From an uncultured Sulfurovum sp. (GTDB taxonomy: Bacteria > Campylobacterota > Campylobacteria > Campylobacterales > Sulfurovaceae): a stretch of 8,816 bases of DNA. Where the stretch lies: the NCBI GenBank assembly GCA_937938065.1, contig CALDBH010000084.1, positions 1-8,816 of the forward strand, read 5' to 3'. Position numbers and translations under genes: made by a program. This document shows, piece by piece, positions 1-6,022 of the stretch; the stretch's first letter is position 1, and each line of letters opens with the position of its first letter. The notes under the pieces were generated by a model. The model made no database searches. It was not told where the DNA came from and saw only the letters and a list, made by a program, of their open reading frames with translations.

Positions 1-138
1 AATAAACATGTAACTGCATTTATCGACTGGGCTTATACACATGGTGACAAAGCAGCAACAGATCTTGGTTATGTTCCACTTCCTGCATCGACTAAAGATG
101 AGATCAGAAAATATTGGGAAGCTAAAAAAATCAAATAA
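1..138 (+). CDS. pstS: Phosphate ABC transporter substrate-binding protein PstS, C-terminal fragment
   Basis: This is the last 45 codons of a reading frame that enters from the left edge and stops at TAA 136-138. PstS is the periplasmic protein that captures inorganic phosphate and delivers it to the PstCA channel. The fragment contains the typical PstS ending: an F-I-D-W segment, then D-L-G-Y-V-P-L-P (fragment residues 21-28), then a charged C-terminal helix ending in Lys. The G-Y-V-P-L-P stretch is characteristic of PstS proteins. The position directly upstream of pstC, pstA and pstB supports the call. The signal peptide and phosphate-binding residues lie outside the window and cannot be checked, and the start is not visible. 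A related phosphate-binding paralogue is possible but less likely in this context. Confidence 0.9.
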   Translation, partial: NKHVTAFIDWAYTHGDKAATDLGYVPLPASTKDEIRKYWEAKKIK

Positions 139-163
139 AAAGTTTCAAAAACACCACAAAACC

Positions 164-185
164 AAGCTCTCTTTTTAGAGAGCTT
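164..185 (+). terminator. Hairpin after pstS (partial terminator or mRNA-end stabiliser)
   Basis: A perfect 9-bp stem (AAGCTCTCT at 164-172 pairing with AGAGAGCTT at 177-185) closes a four-T loop, 25 bp after the pstS stop. The sequence after the stem is CTCCCTC rather than a T-run, so this is not a classical strong intrinsic terminator on the + strand. A likely role, by analogy with other binding-protein-dependent transporters, is to protect the 3' end of pstS mRNA and lower read-through into pstC. That would give more binding protein than permease. The role is inference; the stem itself is directly visible. Confidence 0.55.
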
Positions 186-247
186 CTCCCTCAAATCACA
201 TCTATTTTGTAACTCCTTGAATACGTTTATAGCAGCTTAGATATGAT

Positions 248-269
248 TTGGTAACCAAAATGTTACCAA
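248..269 (+). promoter_or_regulatory. Candidate Pho box upstream of pstC (perfect inverted repeat)
   Basis: TTGGTAAC (248-255) and GTTACCAA (262-269) form a perfect 8-bp inverted repeat around CAAAAT. Read as two direct half-sites, positions 251-266 are GTAAC-C-AAAA-T-GTTAC. This follows the layout GTTTC-N-AAAA-N-GTTTC that I recall for the PhosR box of Campylobacter jejuni, differing at three half-site bases (two in the left half-site, one in the right). The AAAA core and the spacing are exact. A candidate -10 (TAAAAT, 277-282) starts 10 bp after the site, the geometry expected when a PhoB-type activator replaces the -35 contact. Likely ligand: the regulator encoded at 3491-4177 or a PhosR-like protein elsewhere. 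Confidence 0.55.
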
Positions 270-276
270 CTTTTAC

Positions 277-282
277 TAAAAT
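277..282 (+). promoter_or_regulatory. Candidate -10 element for the pstCAB-phoU transcript
   Basis: TAAAAT lies 10 bp downstream of the candidate Pho box and 28 bp before the pstC start codon. There is no recognisable -35 hexamer; the inverted repeat occupies that position, as in activator-dependent Pho promoters. The assignment rests on spacing and a 5-of-6 match to TATAAT, so it is tentative. Confidence 0.4.
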
Positions 283-310
283 CCCCCTCAATTAATAATG
301 AAGGCAATAC

Positions 311-1165
311 ATGAGTGGTAAACTCTTTAAGAATTTCTCTTTTTTCTCTGCAACACTCTCATTCTTTATCCTCGTGGGGATCTTTGCTGTACTTTTCTCT
401 TACGCGCAAGATGCCTTACATGAATTTGGTTTTGACTTTTTATACAATGAAACCTGGGAAGCAGATGAAGATGATGAAGGTGGTATCTTTGGTGGGTATA
501 TACCTATCATTGGTACCTTACTCAGTACGCTTATCGCTATGGCCATTGCAACACCATTGGCGATGGGAATCGCAATTTTTCTAACAGAAATTGCTACTGA
601 AAAACTGGTAAAGCCTGTCTCGGTAGCTATCGAGTTACTTGCAGCCATTCCAAGTATCATCTATGGTATGTGGGGACTTTTTTACTTTGCGCCAATCGTG
701 CAGGAAACTGTAGGCGGTAATGGAGTAGGGCTTTTAACTGCGGGAATCGTTTTGGCGATCATGATCATTCCTTTTATGGCAGCGATCACGAGAGATGCTA
801 TGAATACTGCACCTGCGGTTCTCAAAGAATCAGCGTATGCGATGGGTGCAACAAAGTTTGAGGTGATTAAGGATGTGGTGATGCCTTATGCCAAAGGTGG
901 GATCATAGGTTCTATTATCTTAGCGCTTGGACGTGCGTTGGGTGAGACGATGGCTGTGGCATTCCTTATAGGTTCGGTTATGAGTATCCCAAGTAAAGTG
1001 ACAGATCCTACAACTTCCATACCTGTCTTGCTTGCAAACAACTTTGCAGAAGCACAAGACCTTGAGATGAGCAGTATGTATTATCTTGCGCTTGTTCTTT
1101 TTGTGGTGAGCTTTATCATCATTTCTGTGGCAAAGTTTTATTTTCTAGGTAGAAAGGCAGCATAA
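311..1165 (+). CDS. pstC: Phosphate ABC transporter permease PstC
   Basis: This is one of the two inner-membrane permease subunits that, with PstA and the PstB ATPase, form the high-affinity phosphate import channel. The 284-residue protein has about six membrane segments (approximately residues 11-31, 66-93, 104-131, 138-160, 195-222 and 253-278). The cytoplasmic EAA-type coupling loop that docks on the ATPase is at 172-198 (K-E-S-A-Y-A-M-G-A-T). The G-R-A-L-G-E-T motif (207-213) is shared by PstC proteins and carries the charged Arg/Glu pair. The start at ATG 311 is supported by GAAGG at 300-304 with a 6-nt spacer. An acidic run (EADEDDE, residues 50-56) lies in the first periplasmic loop. 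The protein is somewhat shorter than the enterobacterial homologue (about 319 residues). Its stop overlaps the pstA start by one base (TAATG), implying translational coupling. Confidence 0.95.
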   Translation: MSGKLFKNFSFFSATLSFFILVGIFAVLFSYAQDALHEFGFDFLYNETWEADEDDEGGIFGGYIPIIGTLLSTLIAMAIATPLAMGIAIFLTEIATEKLVKPVSVAIELLAAIPSIIYGMWGLFYFAPIVQETVGGNGVGLLTAGIVLAIMIIPFMAAITRDAMNTAPAVLKESAYAMGATKFEVIKDVVMPYAKGGIIGSIILALGRALGETMAVAFLIGSVMSIPSKVTDPTTSIPVLLANNFAEAQDLEMSSMYYLALVLFVVSFIIISVAKFYFLGRKAA

Positions 1166-1974
1166 TGAATAGACTCTTACTTAATAGAATCATTTTAATA
1201 CTCTCTACACTCTCCGCAGTGATAGGGATAGGTTTTTTGTTTTGGATACTTATTACACTCAGTTATAAAGGTATTACAAGTTTACATTTTGGGACTTTTA
1301 CGAATGACCTTGTAGGAGGAGGGATAAGAAACCTTCTTGTAGGGCAGTTTACCATGGCACTTATGGCAAGTGCGGTCGCAGTACCACTTGGTATGATGGC
1401 AGGTATCTATCTTCGAGAGTACAGTAACAATAGTAAGTTAGCCTCTGTAATCAGAAATCTCAGTGATGTGATGATGTCCGCTCCATCTATCGTCATAGGT
1501 GTTTTTGTTTTTGCCCTTTTTGTTGACCCTTTTGGTGGATATAATGGTTGGGCAGGTATCGTTGCGTTAGCTATCATGATGATACCTATCATCATTAGTA
1601 CTACTGACAATATGCTTGCTCTGGTTCCTCAAGAGCTTAGAGAAGCAGGCATCGCTTTGGGTGGAAGCAAGCATAAGATCATTTTACAAATAGTTATTAA
1701 AGCTGCTAAAGTAGGTATCACAACAGGTGTTTTACTCTCATTTGCCCGCATCATCGGAGAGACGGCACCGTTACTCTTTACTTCAGCCAATAACCAATTC
1801 TTCACTATGGATCTAACAGAACAGTTCCCGTCTCTTACTGTAAGTATCTACAACCTTGCAACGTATCCGGATGCGGAGAGTCGAGAGTTGGCATGGGCGG
1901 CAGCTTTTGTGCTTACAATGATCGTTTTATGTATCAATCTACTAGGTCGATATATGACAAGAAATAAAAAATAA
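1165..1974 (+). CDS. pstA: Phosphate ABC transporter permease PstA
   Basis: This is the second inner-membrane permease subunit of the Pst phosphate importer. The 269-residue protein has an N-terminal membrane helix (about residues 8-32) and further helices at about 63-82, 103-120, 129-146, 183-206 and 242-261. It has an EAA-type ATPase-docking loop ([10 protein letters not shown], 159-168) and the conserved [12 protein letters not shown] segment (194-205) typical of PstA. The start at ATG 1165 overlaps the pstC stop and is preceded by AGAAAGG (1151-1157) with a 7-nt spacer. The gene order C-A-B and the sequence separate it from PstC: PstA carries GETAPLL where PstC carries GETMAVA. Length is near the lower end for the family. 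Nothing suggests damage. Confidence 0.95.
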   Translation: MNRLLLNRIILILSTLSAVIGIGFLFWILITLSYKGITSLHFGTFTNDLVGGGIRNLLVGQFTMALMASAVAVPLGMMAGIYLREYSNNSKLASVIRNLSDVMMSAPSIVIGVFVFALFVDPFGGYNGWAGIVALAIMMIPIIISTTDNMLALVPQELREAGIALGGSKHKIILQIVIKAAKVGITTGVLLSFARIIGETAPLLFTSANNQFFTMDLTEQFPSLTVSIYNLATYPDAESRELAWAAAFVLTMIVLCINLLGRYMTRNKK

Positions 1975-1994
1975 TAGAAAGGTCAGAAAATAAC

Positions 1995-2786
1995 ATGGCA
2001 AAAAATAACATTATAATGGATATTAAAGATTTTGATTTTACTTATGCAGGTGTCGATGACCCTTCATTAAGGAAAATCAATCTTCCTATCGAGAAAAATA
2101 AAATAACAGCAATGATAGGACCTAGTGGTTGTGGTAAATCTACATTGTTGCGTGCAATGAACCGTATCCATGATCTTTATCCTGGTAATACGTATGAAGG
2201 TGAAATTAATCTTTATGGTAGTGAGGGTGAAAAACAAAATATTTTAGAGCTCAAAAAAGAGAATGATTTCATCAAGTTACGTCAACAGGTAGGGATGATC
2301 TTTCAAAAGCCCACACCATTTCCAATGAGTATCTTTGATAATGTTGCTTATGGCTTGAAGCTTGCAGGCATTAAAGATAAAGTTGAGATAGAGGAACGTG
2401 TAGAGAAAGCATTGAAAGATGCGGCCATCTGGAAAGAGACGAAAGACAGACTCAAAAAGAGTGCACTTGGACTAAGTGGTGGGCAACAGCAGAGACTTTG
2501 TATCGCTAGAGCAGTAGCACTTAAGCCTGAGGTATTACTTTTTGATGAACCGACATCAGCACTGGATCCTATTTCAACAGGAGCCATAGAAGAGTTGATA
2601 GCTGAACTTAAAAAAGATGTCTCTGTGGTTATCGTCACACACAATATGCAGCAAGCCAGCAGACTTAGTGATTACACAGCCTTTATGTACCTAGGAGATT
2701 TGGTAGAGTATGATAAAACAGATAAAATCTTTTTAAACCCTTCACAGAAGTTGACAGAAGATTACATAACCGGTAGATTTGGATAA
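1995..2786 (+). CDS. pstB: Phosphate ABC transporter ATP-binding protein PstB
   Basis: This is the cytoplasmic ATPase that powers the PstCA channel. The 263-residue protein is the normal PstB length and has every ABC motif intact: Walker [10 protein letters not shown] (42-50), Q-loop Gln 104 in [10 protein letters not shown], signature L-S-G-G-Q-Q-Q-R (160-167), Walker B V-L-L-F-D-E (180-185) with D-loop S-A-L-D (188-191), and the switch His 216 in T-H-N-M-Q-Q-A. The [16 protein letters not shown] region (105-120) is the PstB hallmark that separates it from other importer ATPases. The start ATG 1995 has AGAAAGG at 1976-1982, identical to the pstA ribosome-binding sequence but with a long 12-nt spacer, so initiation may be weak. 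Met 8 is an alternative start without a better site. The pstA stop is 20 bp upstream. Confidence 0.97.
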   Translation: MAKNNIIMDIKDFDFTYAGVDDPSLRKINLPIEKNKITAMIGPSGCGKSTLLRAMNRIHDLYPGNTYEGEINLYGSEGEKQNILELKKENDFIKLRQQVGMIFQKPTPFPMSIFDNVAYGLKLAGIKDKVEIEERVEKALKDAAIWKETKDRLKKSALGLSGGQQQRLCIARAVALKPEVLLFDEPTSALDPISTGAIEELIAELKKDVSVVIVTHNMQQASRLSDYTAFMYLGDLVEYDKTDKIFLNPSQKLTEDYITGRFG

Positions 2787-2791
2787 AGGAG
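2786..2791 (+). promoter_or_regulatory. Ribosome-binding site that fixes the phoU start
   Basis: AAGGAG lies 5 nt before ATG 2797 and overlaps the last base of the pstB stop. It favours ATG 2797 over the upstream in-frame TTG at 2779, which would lie inside pstB and has no such site. Confidence 0.8.
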
Positions 2792-2796
2792 AAGAT

Positions 2797-3462
2797 ATGT
2801 TACCAAGATATCAAGATGCAAGACTTTCGGTCAGAGCAGATGTACTTAATGTACTAGAGGGACTTTCTACAGCAAATAAAGAGGGACTTGAGGCACTGAA
2901 AGCTGCAGATACGATTAAGTTAGAAGAAGCGAGAAACAGGCTTAAGGATATTAGCGGAGAAACAGAGAAGATAGATAATGATATAGTATTGATCTTTGCA
3001 AAATATACACCAGAAGCAAGGGATTTACGGGAGCTGGTTTCTTATTTGAAGATTACTTCTGCGCTGAACCGTATTCGTGCAAATATAAACAACTATCTTA
3101 AAAATATGAGAACTATGCTTGAAGAAGAAAATGAAAATATTAGACAGTTGATCCAAGATTCTTTGAGTATTAACCGTTGTACACTGAATGCTTTTGAACA
3201 AACAATTGAGATGTTCCAAACCTTTGATGACAATGACAAGATCAAAGAGTTGGCAGTAAAAATTGATGTAGAGTACAGCAAAACAGATGACATTTATACG
3301 CTGCTTGAAAAAGAAGTGATCCAAAAAATAGGCAGTGCTGATGGTCTTGCTGAAGAGTATTTTAACCTTTTGAAATATATACGCAAAAACCTCAAGATCA
3401 TAGACCGTTTGGATAGTATGGCACAGCGTGTGATATTTGCACGTATGGGTGGGAAACTCTAA
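2797..3462 (+). CDS. phoU: PhoU-like phosphate transport regulator
   Basis: PhoU proteins are cytoplasmic all-helical proteins, usually two PhoU three-helix repeats, that restrain Pst transport and signal phosphate sufficiency to the PhoR kinase. From ATG 2797 this protein is 221 residues, close to the usual 215-240, and almost entirely predicted helix. The first repeat shows the family stretch I-D-N-D-I (59-63), then P-E-A-R-D-L-R (72-78) and I-T-S-A-L-N-R-I (86-93). The second repeat ends in Y-I-R-K-N-L-K-I-I-D-R-L (194-205). The canonical E-R-x-G-D metal-binding motif is degraded: the first reads N-R-I-R-A and the second D-R-L-D-S, so three of four expected acidic ligands are changed and Glu is replaced by Asp in the fourth. 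The position directly after pstB with a 10-bp gap makes PhoU much the likeliest identity, although a diverged PhoU-family protein with an altered mechanism is possible. Confidence 0.82.
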   Translation: MLPRYQDARLSVRADVLNVLEGLSTANKEGLEALKAADTIKLEEARNRLKDISGETEKIDNDIVLIFAKYTPEARDLRELVSYLKITSALNRIRANINNYLKNMRTMLEEENENIRQLIQDSLSINRCTLNAFEQTIEMFQTFDDNDKIKELAVKIDVEYSKTDDIYTLLEKEVIQKIGSADGLAEEYFNLLKYIRKNLKIIDRLDSMAQRVIFARMGGKL

Positions 3463-3475
3463 ATTTTAAAGTGTA

Positions 3476-3484
3476 TGTTATAAT
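3476..3484 (+). promoter_or_regulatory. Extended -10 promoter directly before the response regulator
   Basis: TGT-TATAAT (3476-3484) is a perfect TATAAT hexamer with the TGn extension, in the 28-bp gap after phoU. No good -35 is seen, which an extended -10 can tolerate. The expected transcription start, about 7 bp after the hexamer, falls at or next to the A of the ATG at 3491. The transcript would then be leaderless or nearly so, which fits the absence of a Shine-Dalgarno sequence there. Confidence 0.55.
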
Positions 3485-3490
3485 GCGCAA

Positions 3491-4177
3491 ATGGAAAACA
3501 AAAATATAGAAATAGTTGTCATTGAAGATGAAGAAGATATTTTAGAACTTATAGAGTACCATCTGGGTAAAGAGGGGTATACTGTTACAGGCTTTCTCTC
3601 TACAGAAAATGTAGAACAGTTTTTAGAAGAAGAAACACCTTCATTACTTCTTGTTGACCGTGATCTTCCAGGGATGGAAGGAAGTGATTTTATAGCCTAT
3701 CTTCGAGAGATTGGCTATGATATCCCTGCTATTTTTCTTACTGCAAAAGCCAAAGATTTTGAACTCGAAGAAGGATTTGAGGCGGGTGGTGATGACTATA
3801 TATGTAAACCTTTTTCTCCTAAAGAGCTGCTACTAAGAGTTAAGGCACTTCTTAAGCGTTCTGGTGCCTTGCAAAAACAACAACGTATCAAATATAAGTT
3901 GCTTACTATGGATTTGGCAAAAAAAGATCTTACTATTGAGGGTCAAATCGTCTCTCTTACTAACCTTGAATTTAACCTACTACATACTTTTATGAAAAAT
4001 ATCGATAAAGCCCTGACAAGAGATTTCCTTCGTGATGAGGTATGGGGATCTGAAGTCGATGGAGTGAATGACAATGCGGTGAATGTTGCCATTAACCGGC
4101 TAAAAAATAAAATAGATCCACAAAATGAGCAGAACTACTTCCATCCTGTATGGGGTGTAGGGTATAAGTTTTCATAA
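3491..4177 (+). CDS. PhoB/OmpR-family response regulator
   Basis: This is a DNA-binding transcription factor controlled by phosphorylation, probably the phosphate-starvation regulator of this locus. The 228 residues comprise a receiver domain (about 5-123) and an OmpR/PhoB winged-helix domain (about 133-228). Receiver features are intact: acidic pocket E12-D13, phospho-acceptor D56 in L-V-D-R-D-L-P-G-M, T84 in F-L-T-A-K, and K106 in I-C-K-P-F-S-P. The effector domain shows the family pattern L-T-N-L-E-F-N-L-L (156-164), D-E-V-W-G (182-186), and V-N-V-A-I-N-R-L-K-N-K-I (197-208) as the recognition helix, ending V-W-G-V-G-Y-K-F. The start ATG 3491 lacks a Shine-Dalgarno sequence but has TATAAT just upstream. 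No histidine kinase gene follows; recQ does. Location suggests a PhoB-type or PhosR-type role, but sequence alone cannot separate these from other OmpR-family regulators. Confidence 0.9.
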   Translation: MENKNIEIVVIEDEEDILELIEYHLGKEGYTVTGFLSTENVEQFLEEETPSLLLVDRDLPGMEGSDFIAYLREIGYDIPAIFLTAKAKDFELEEGFEAGGDDYICKPFSPKELLLRVKALLKRSGALQKQQRIKYKLLTMDLAKKDLTIEGQIVSLTNLEFNLLHTFMKNIDKALTRDFLRDEVWGSEVDGVNDNAVNVAINRLKNKIDPQNEQNYFHPVWGVGYKFS

Positions 4178-4181
4178 AAAC

Positions 4182-4216
4182 ATGTCAATATGACATATTA
4201 TGACTCTCTTTGACAT
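4182..4216 (+). repeat. Phased TGAC repeats upstream of recQ, possible regulator-binding array
   Basis: TGAC begins at 4191, 4201 and 4211, an exact 10-bp period. On the - strand these read ATGTCA, GAGTCA and ATGTCA, each separated by 4 bp. The left copy also forms a perfect inverted repeat ATGTCA-ATA-TGACAT (4182-4196). Direct hexamers at about one helical turn, with short spacers, are how OmpR/PhoB-family dimers bind DNA. TGTCA is also the core of the enterobacterial Pho box, although that has an 11-bp period. The rightmost copy provides TTGACA (4210-4215), which could serve as a -35. Function is inferred. Confidence 0.45.
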
Positions 4217-4237
4217 TAGACACGCTACACTTCTACT

Positions 4238-6022
4238 ATGAATAAATTAGAAACTCTAGAACACTATTTTGGACACAGCTCATTTAGACCCTTACAAGAA
4301 GAGGTGGTTGATGCTATCTTGGAAAAACAAGATGTATTGATGATACTTCCTACGGGTGGCGGTAAATCACTCTGTTATCAACTTCCAACACTTCTGATGG
4401 AAGGCATTACTGTAGTTGTATCACCTTTGCTGGCACTCATGCATGACCAGGTTGTGGCACTTAAAGCCAATGGTATATCTGCGGAGATGCTCTCCTCTAT
4501 GCAAGACCTCGAAGAGAGTCAAAAGATAGAAACACGCTTAAGAGCAGGAGAGATAAAACTTCTTTATGTCGCACCGGAACGTCTTACGAACGCTTATTTT
4601 CTAAACTTGCTTCACCAACTCCCTATTAACTTTTTTGTCATCGATGAAGCACACTGTGTGAGTGAATGGGGACATGAGTTTAGAGAGAACTATAGACGTC
4701 TCTCATTACTCAAAGAGCAGTTTTCCACCACACCTATAGCAGCATTTACAGCCACTGCGACCCATGCAGTCGAGAGTGACATCGCCAGTAACCTGGGTTT
4801 ACAAAACCCTAAACGTGTGAGAGGTTCACTTTTCCGTGAAAATCTGACTATCAACGCAAGACACCGTATCAAAGATGGTAGAGCACAGTTGATGGAGTTT
4901 TTGAAGCTCCATACAGATGAGTCTGGTATCATCTATACCCTTTCACGTAAGTCTACAGAAGCAGTAGCACATTTTTTACAAACTAAAGGGATAGAAGCTA
5001 AAGCGTACCATGCTGGGCTCCCTACAGAAGAGAAAAATAGCACTTATGCAGATTTTGTAGCAGATAGGGTACAGATAGTCGTAGCAACCATCGCTTTTGG
5101 AATGGGAATTGACAAGAGTAACATCCGTTTTGTGGTGCATATGACTATGCCAAAGACTTTGGAAAACTATTACCAGGAGATCGGACGTGCAGGAAGAGAT
5201 GGGTTAGCATCTGAAACTCTTTTGCTCTTTTCAGCACAGGACATCGTACAGCAAAAAATGTTTATAGAAGATCTGCCAGAGACTCCTTACAAACAACACG
5301 CATTTAATAAGCTTGACAGCATGGTCCGCTTTGCCAACTCTGAAAATTGTAGGCATCAGAGTATTGCTGCCTATTTTGATGACCGTATGGAAGCTTGTGG
5401 AGATAAATGTGACAACTGTACGGCACCTGCAAGTGAAAAGATAGACATCACCACAGCAGCTCGTATGCTGCTCTCAACCATCTTACGTACGGATCAGAAT
5501 TTTGGTTTACACTATGTGATAGATGTACTTAAAGGAAGTAAAGAACAGAGAGTACTGCAAAATGGGCATGACAGCCTTTCAGTCTATGGTATAGGAGATG
5601 AGTACAGTAAATCGCAATGGTTGACAATAGGTGACAAGTTATTGGAATTGAATGCTGTGGAGATAGGTGAGTTCAAAGTCTACAGACTGACAGCTTTTGG
5701 TATAGAAGTGATCAAAGGTGCACATAAGATCGAGCTCAAAAAAGAGAGACTGACAGTACAAAAAGCTGAGACGAAAAAGAAAGTAACCTATTTTGATGAT
5801 TATGATGTGGAAGTGTATGACAGGCTCCGTGATCTGCGTACACGGATCGCTTCTGAAAAAGGTATTCCTCCTTATATTGTCTTTTCAGACAAAACATTGA
5901 AAGACTTGAGTGTGAAAGTACCGCAAGATAAAGAAGCCATGCTTGATGTACACGGCATTGGGGAAGTAAAATTTGAACGTTACGGGAAAGAGTTTCTTAC
6001 TCTTTTGAATGATGAACTCTAA
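4238..6022 (+). CDS. recQ: ATP-dependent DNA helicase RecQ
   Basis: This is a 3'-to-5' superfamily 2 DNA helicase acting in recombination, replication-fork repair and suppression of illegitimate exchange. The 594-residue protein has the full bacterial architecture. It has motif 0 F-R-P-L-Q (16-20), Walker A P-T-G-G-G-K-S (38-44), motif Ia V-S-P-L-L-A-L-M-x-D-Q, D-E-A-H box (136-139), T-A-T-A-T (171-175), motif V A-T-I-A-F-G-M-G-I-D-K (283-293), and motif VI Q-E-I-G-R-A-G-R-D-G (313-322). The zinc-binding cysteines are 371, 387, 391 and 394, followed by a winged-helix domain (about 400-495) and a C-terminal HRDC domain (about 523-594). The aromatic-rich loop reads E-W-G-H-E-F-R-E rather than the common Q-W-G-H-D-F-R-P. 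ATG 4238 is the only start candidate after an in-frame stop at 4217-4219, and it has no Shine-Dalgarno sequence. Its end overlaps rnhB. Confidence 0.96.
   Translation: MNKLETLEHYFGHSSFRPLQEEVVDAILEKQDVLMILPTGGGKSLCYQLPTLLMEGITVVVSPLLALMHDQVVALKANGISAEMLSSMQDLEESQKIETRLRAGEIKLLYVAPERLTNAYFLNLLHQLPINFFVIDEAHCVSEWGHEFRENYRRLSLLKEQFSTTPIAAFTATATHAVESDIASNLGLQNPKRVRGSLFRENLTINARHRIKDGRAQLMEFLKLHTDESGIIYTLSRKSTEAVAHFLQTKGIEAKAYHAGLPTEEKNSTYADFVADRVQIVVATIAFGMGIDKSNIRFVVHMTMPKTLENYYQEIGRAGRDGLASETLLLFSAQDIVQQKMFIEDLPETPYKQHAFNKLDSMVRFANSENCRHQSIAAYFDDRMEACGDKCDNCTAPASEKIDITTAARMLLSTILRTDQNFGLHYVIDVLKGSKEQRVLQNGHDSLSVYGIGDEYSKSQWLTIGDKLLELNAVEIGEFKVYRLTAFGIEVIKGAHKIELKKERLTVQKAETKKKVTYFDDYDVEVYDRLRDLRTRIASEKGIPPYIVFSDKTLKDLSVKVPQDKEAMLDVHGIGEVKFERYGKEFLTLLNDEL

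Larger units (their letters stand above)
139..310 (+). other. 172-bp pstS-pstC intergenic region with regulatory structures
   Basis: No gene is seen here. From left to right it holds GTTTCAAAAAC at 142-152, which matches the left half of the Campylobacter-type pho box I recall. Next come the hairpin at 164-185, an AT-rich stretch without clear structure at 190-247, the inverted repeat at 248-269, an 11-bp palindrome (TTTTA-C-TAAAA) at 271-281 that contains a candidate -10, and the pstC ribosome-binding site GAAGG at 300-304. Most pst operons have a much tighter pstS-pstC junction, so the gap itself suggests separate control of pstC onward. Confidence 0.7.

Noticed and set aside
2348..2644. 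98-codon open frame on the - strand inside pstB
   Set aside because: It is a Ser-rich translation opposite the ABC signature and Walker B region, a common shadow of these conserved codons.
2779..2796. Upstream TTG start for phoU adding six residues
   Set aside because: AAGGAG at 2786-2791 is correctly placed for ATG 2797, and the added residues would be encoded by the pstB end and the ribosome-binding site itself.
3025..3324. 99-codon open frame on the - strand inside phoU
   Set aside because: It is antisense to a well-supported helical protein gene and its translation is low-complexity and Phe/Ile/Cys-rich, as expected for a shadow of Lys/Glu-rich helix codons.
4234..4239. TACTAT as the recQ -10, 18 bp after TTGACA (4210-4215)
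   Set aside because: It overlaps the ATG at 4238, so transcription would begin inside the coding sequence. TACACT (4226-4231) is better placed for a leaderless start but lacks a fitting -35, so no recQ promoter is called.
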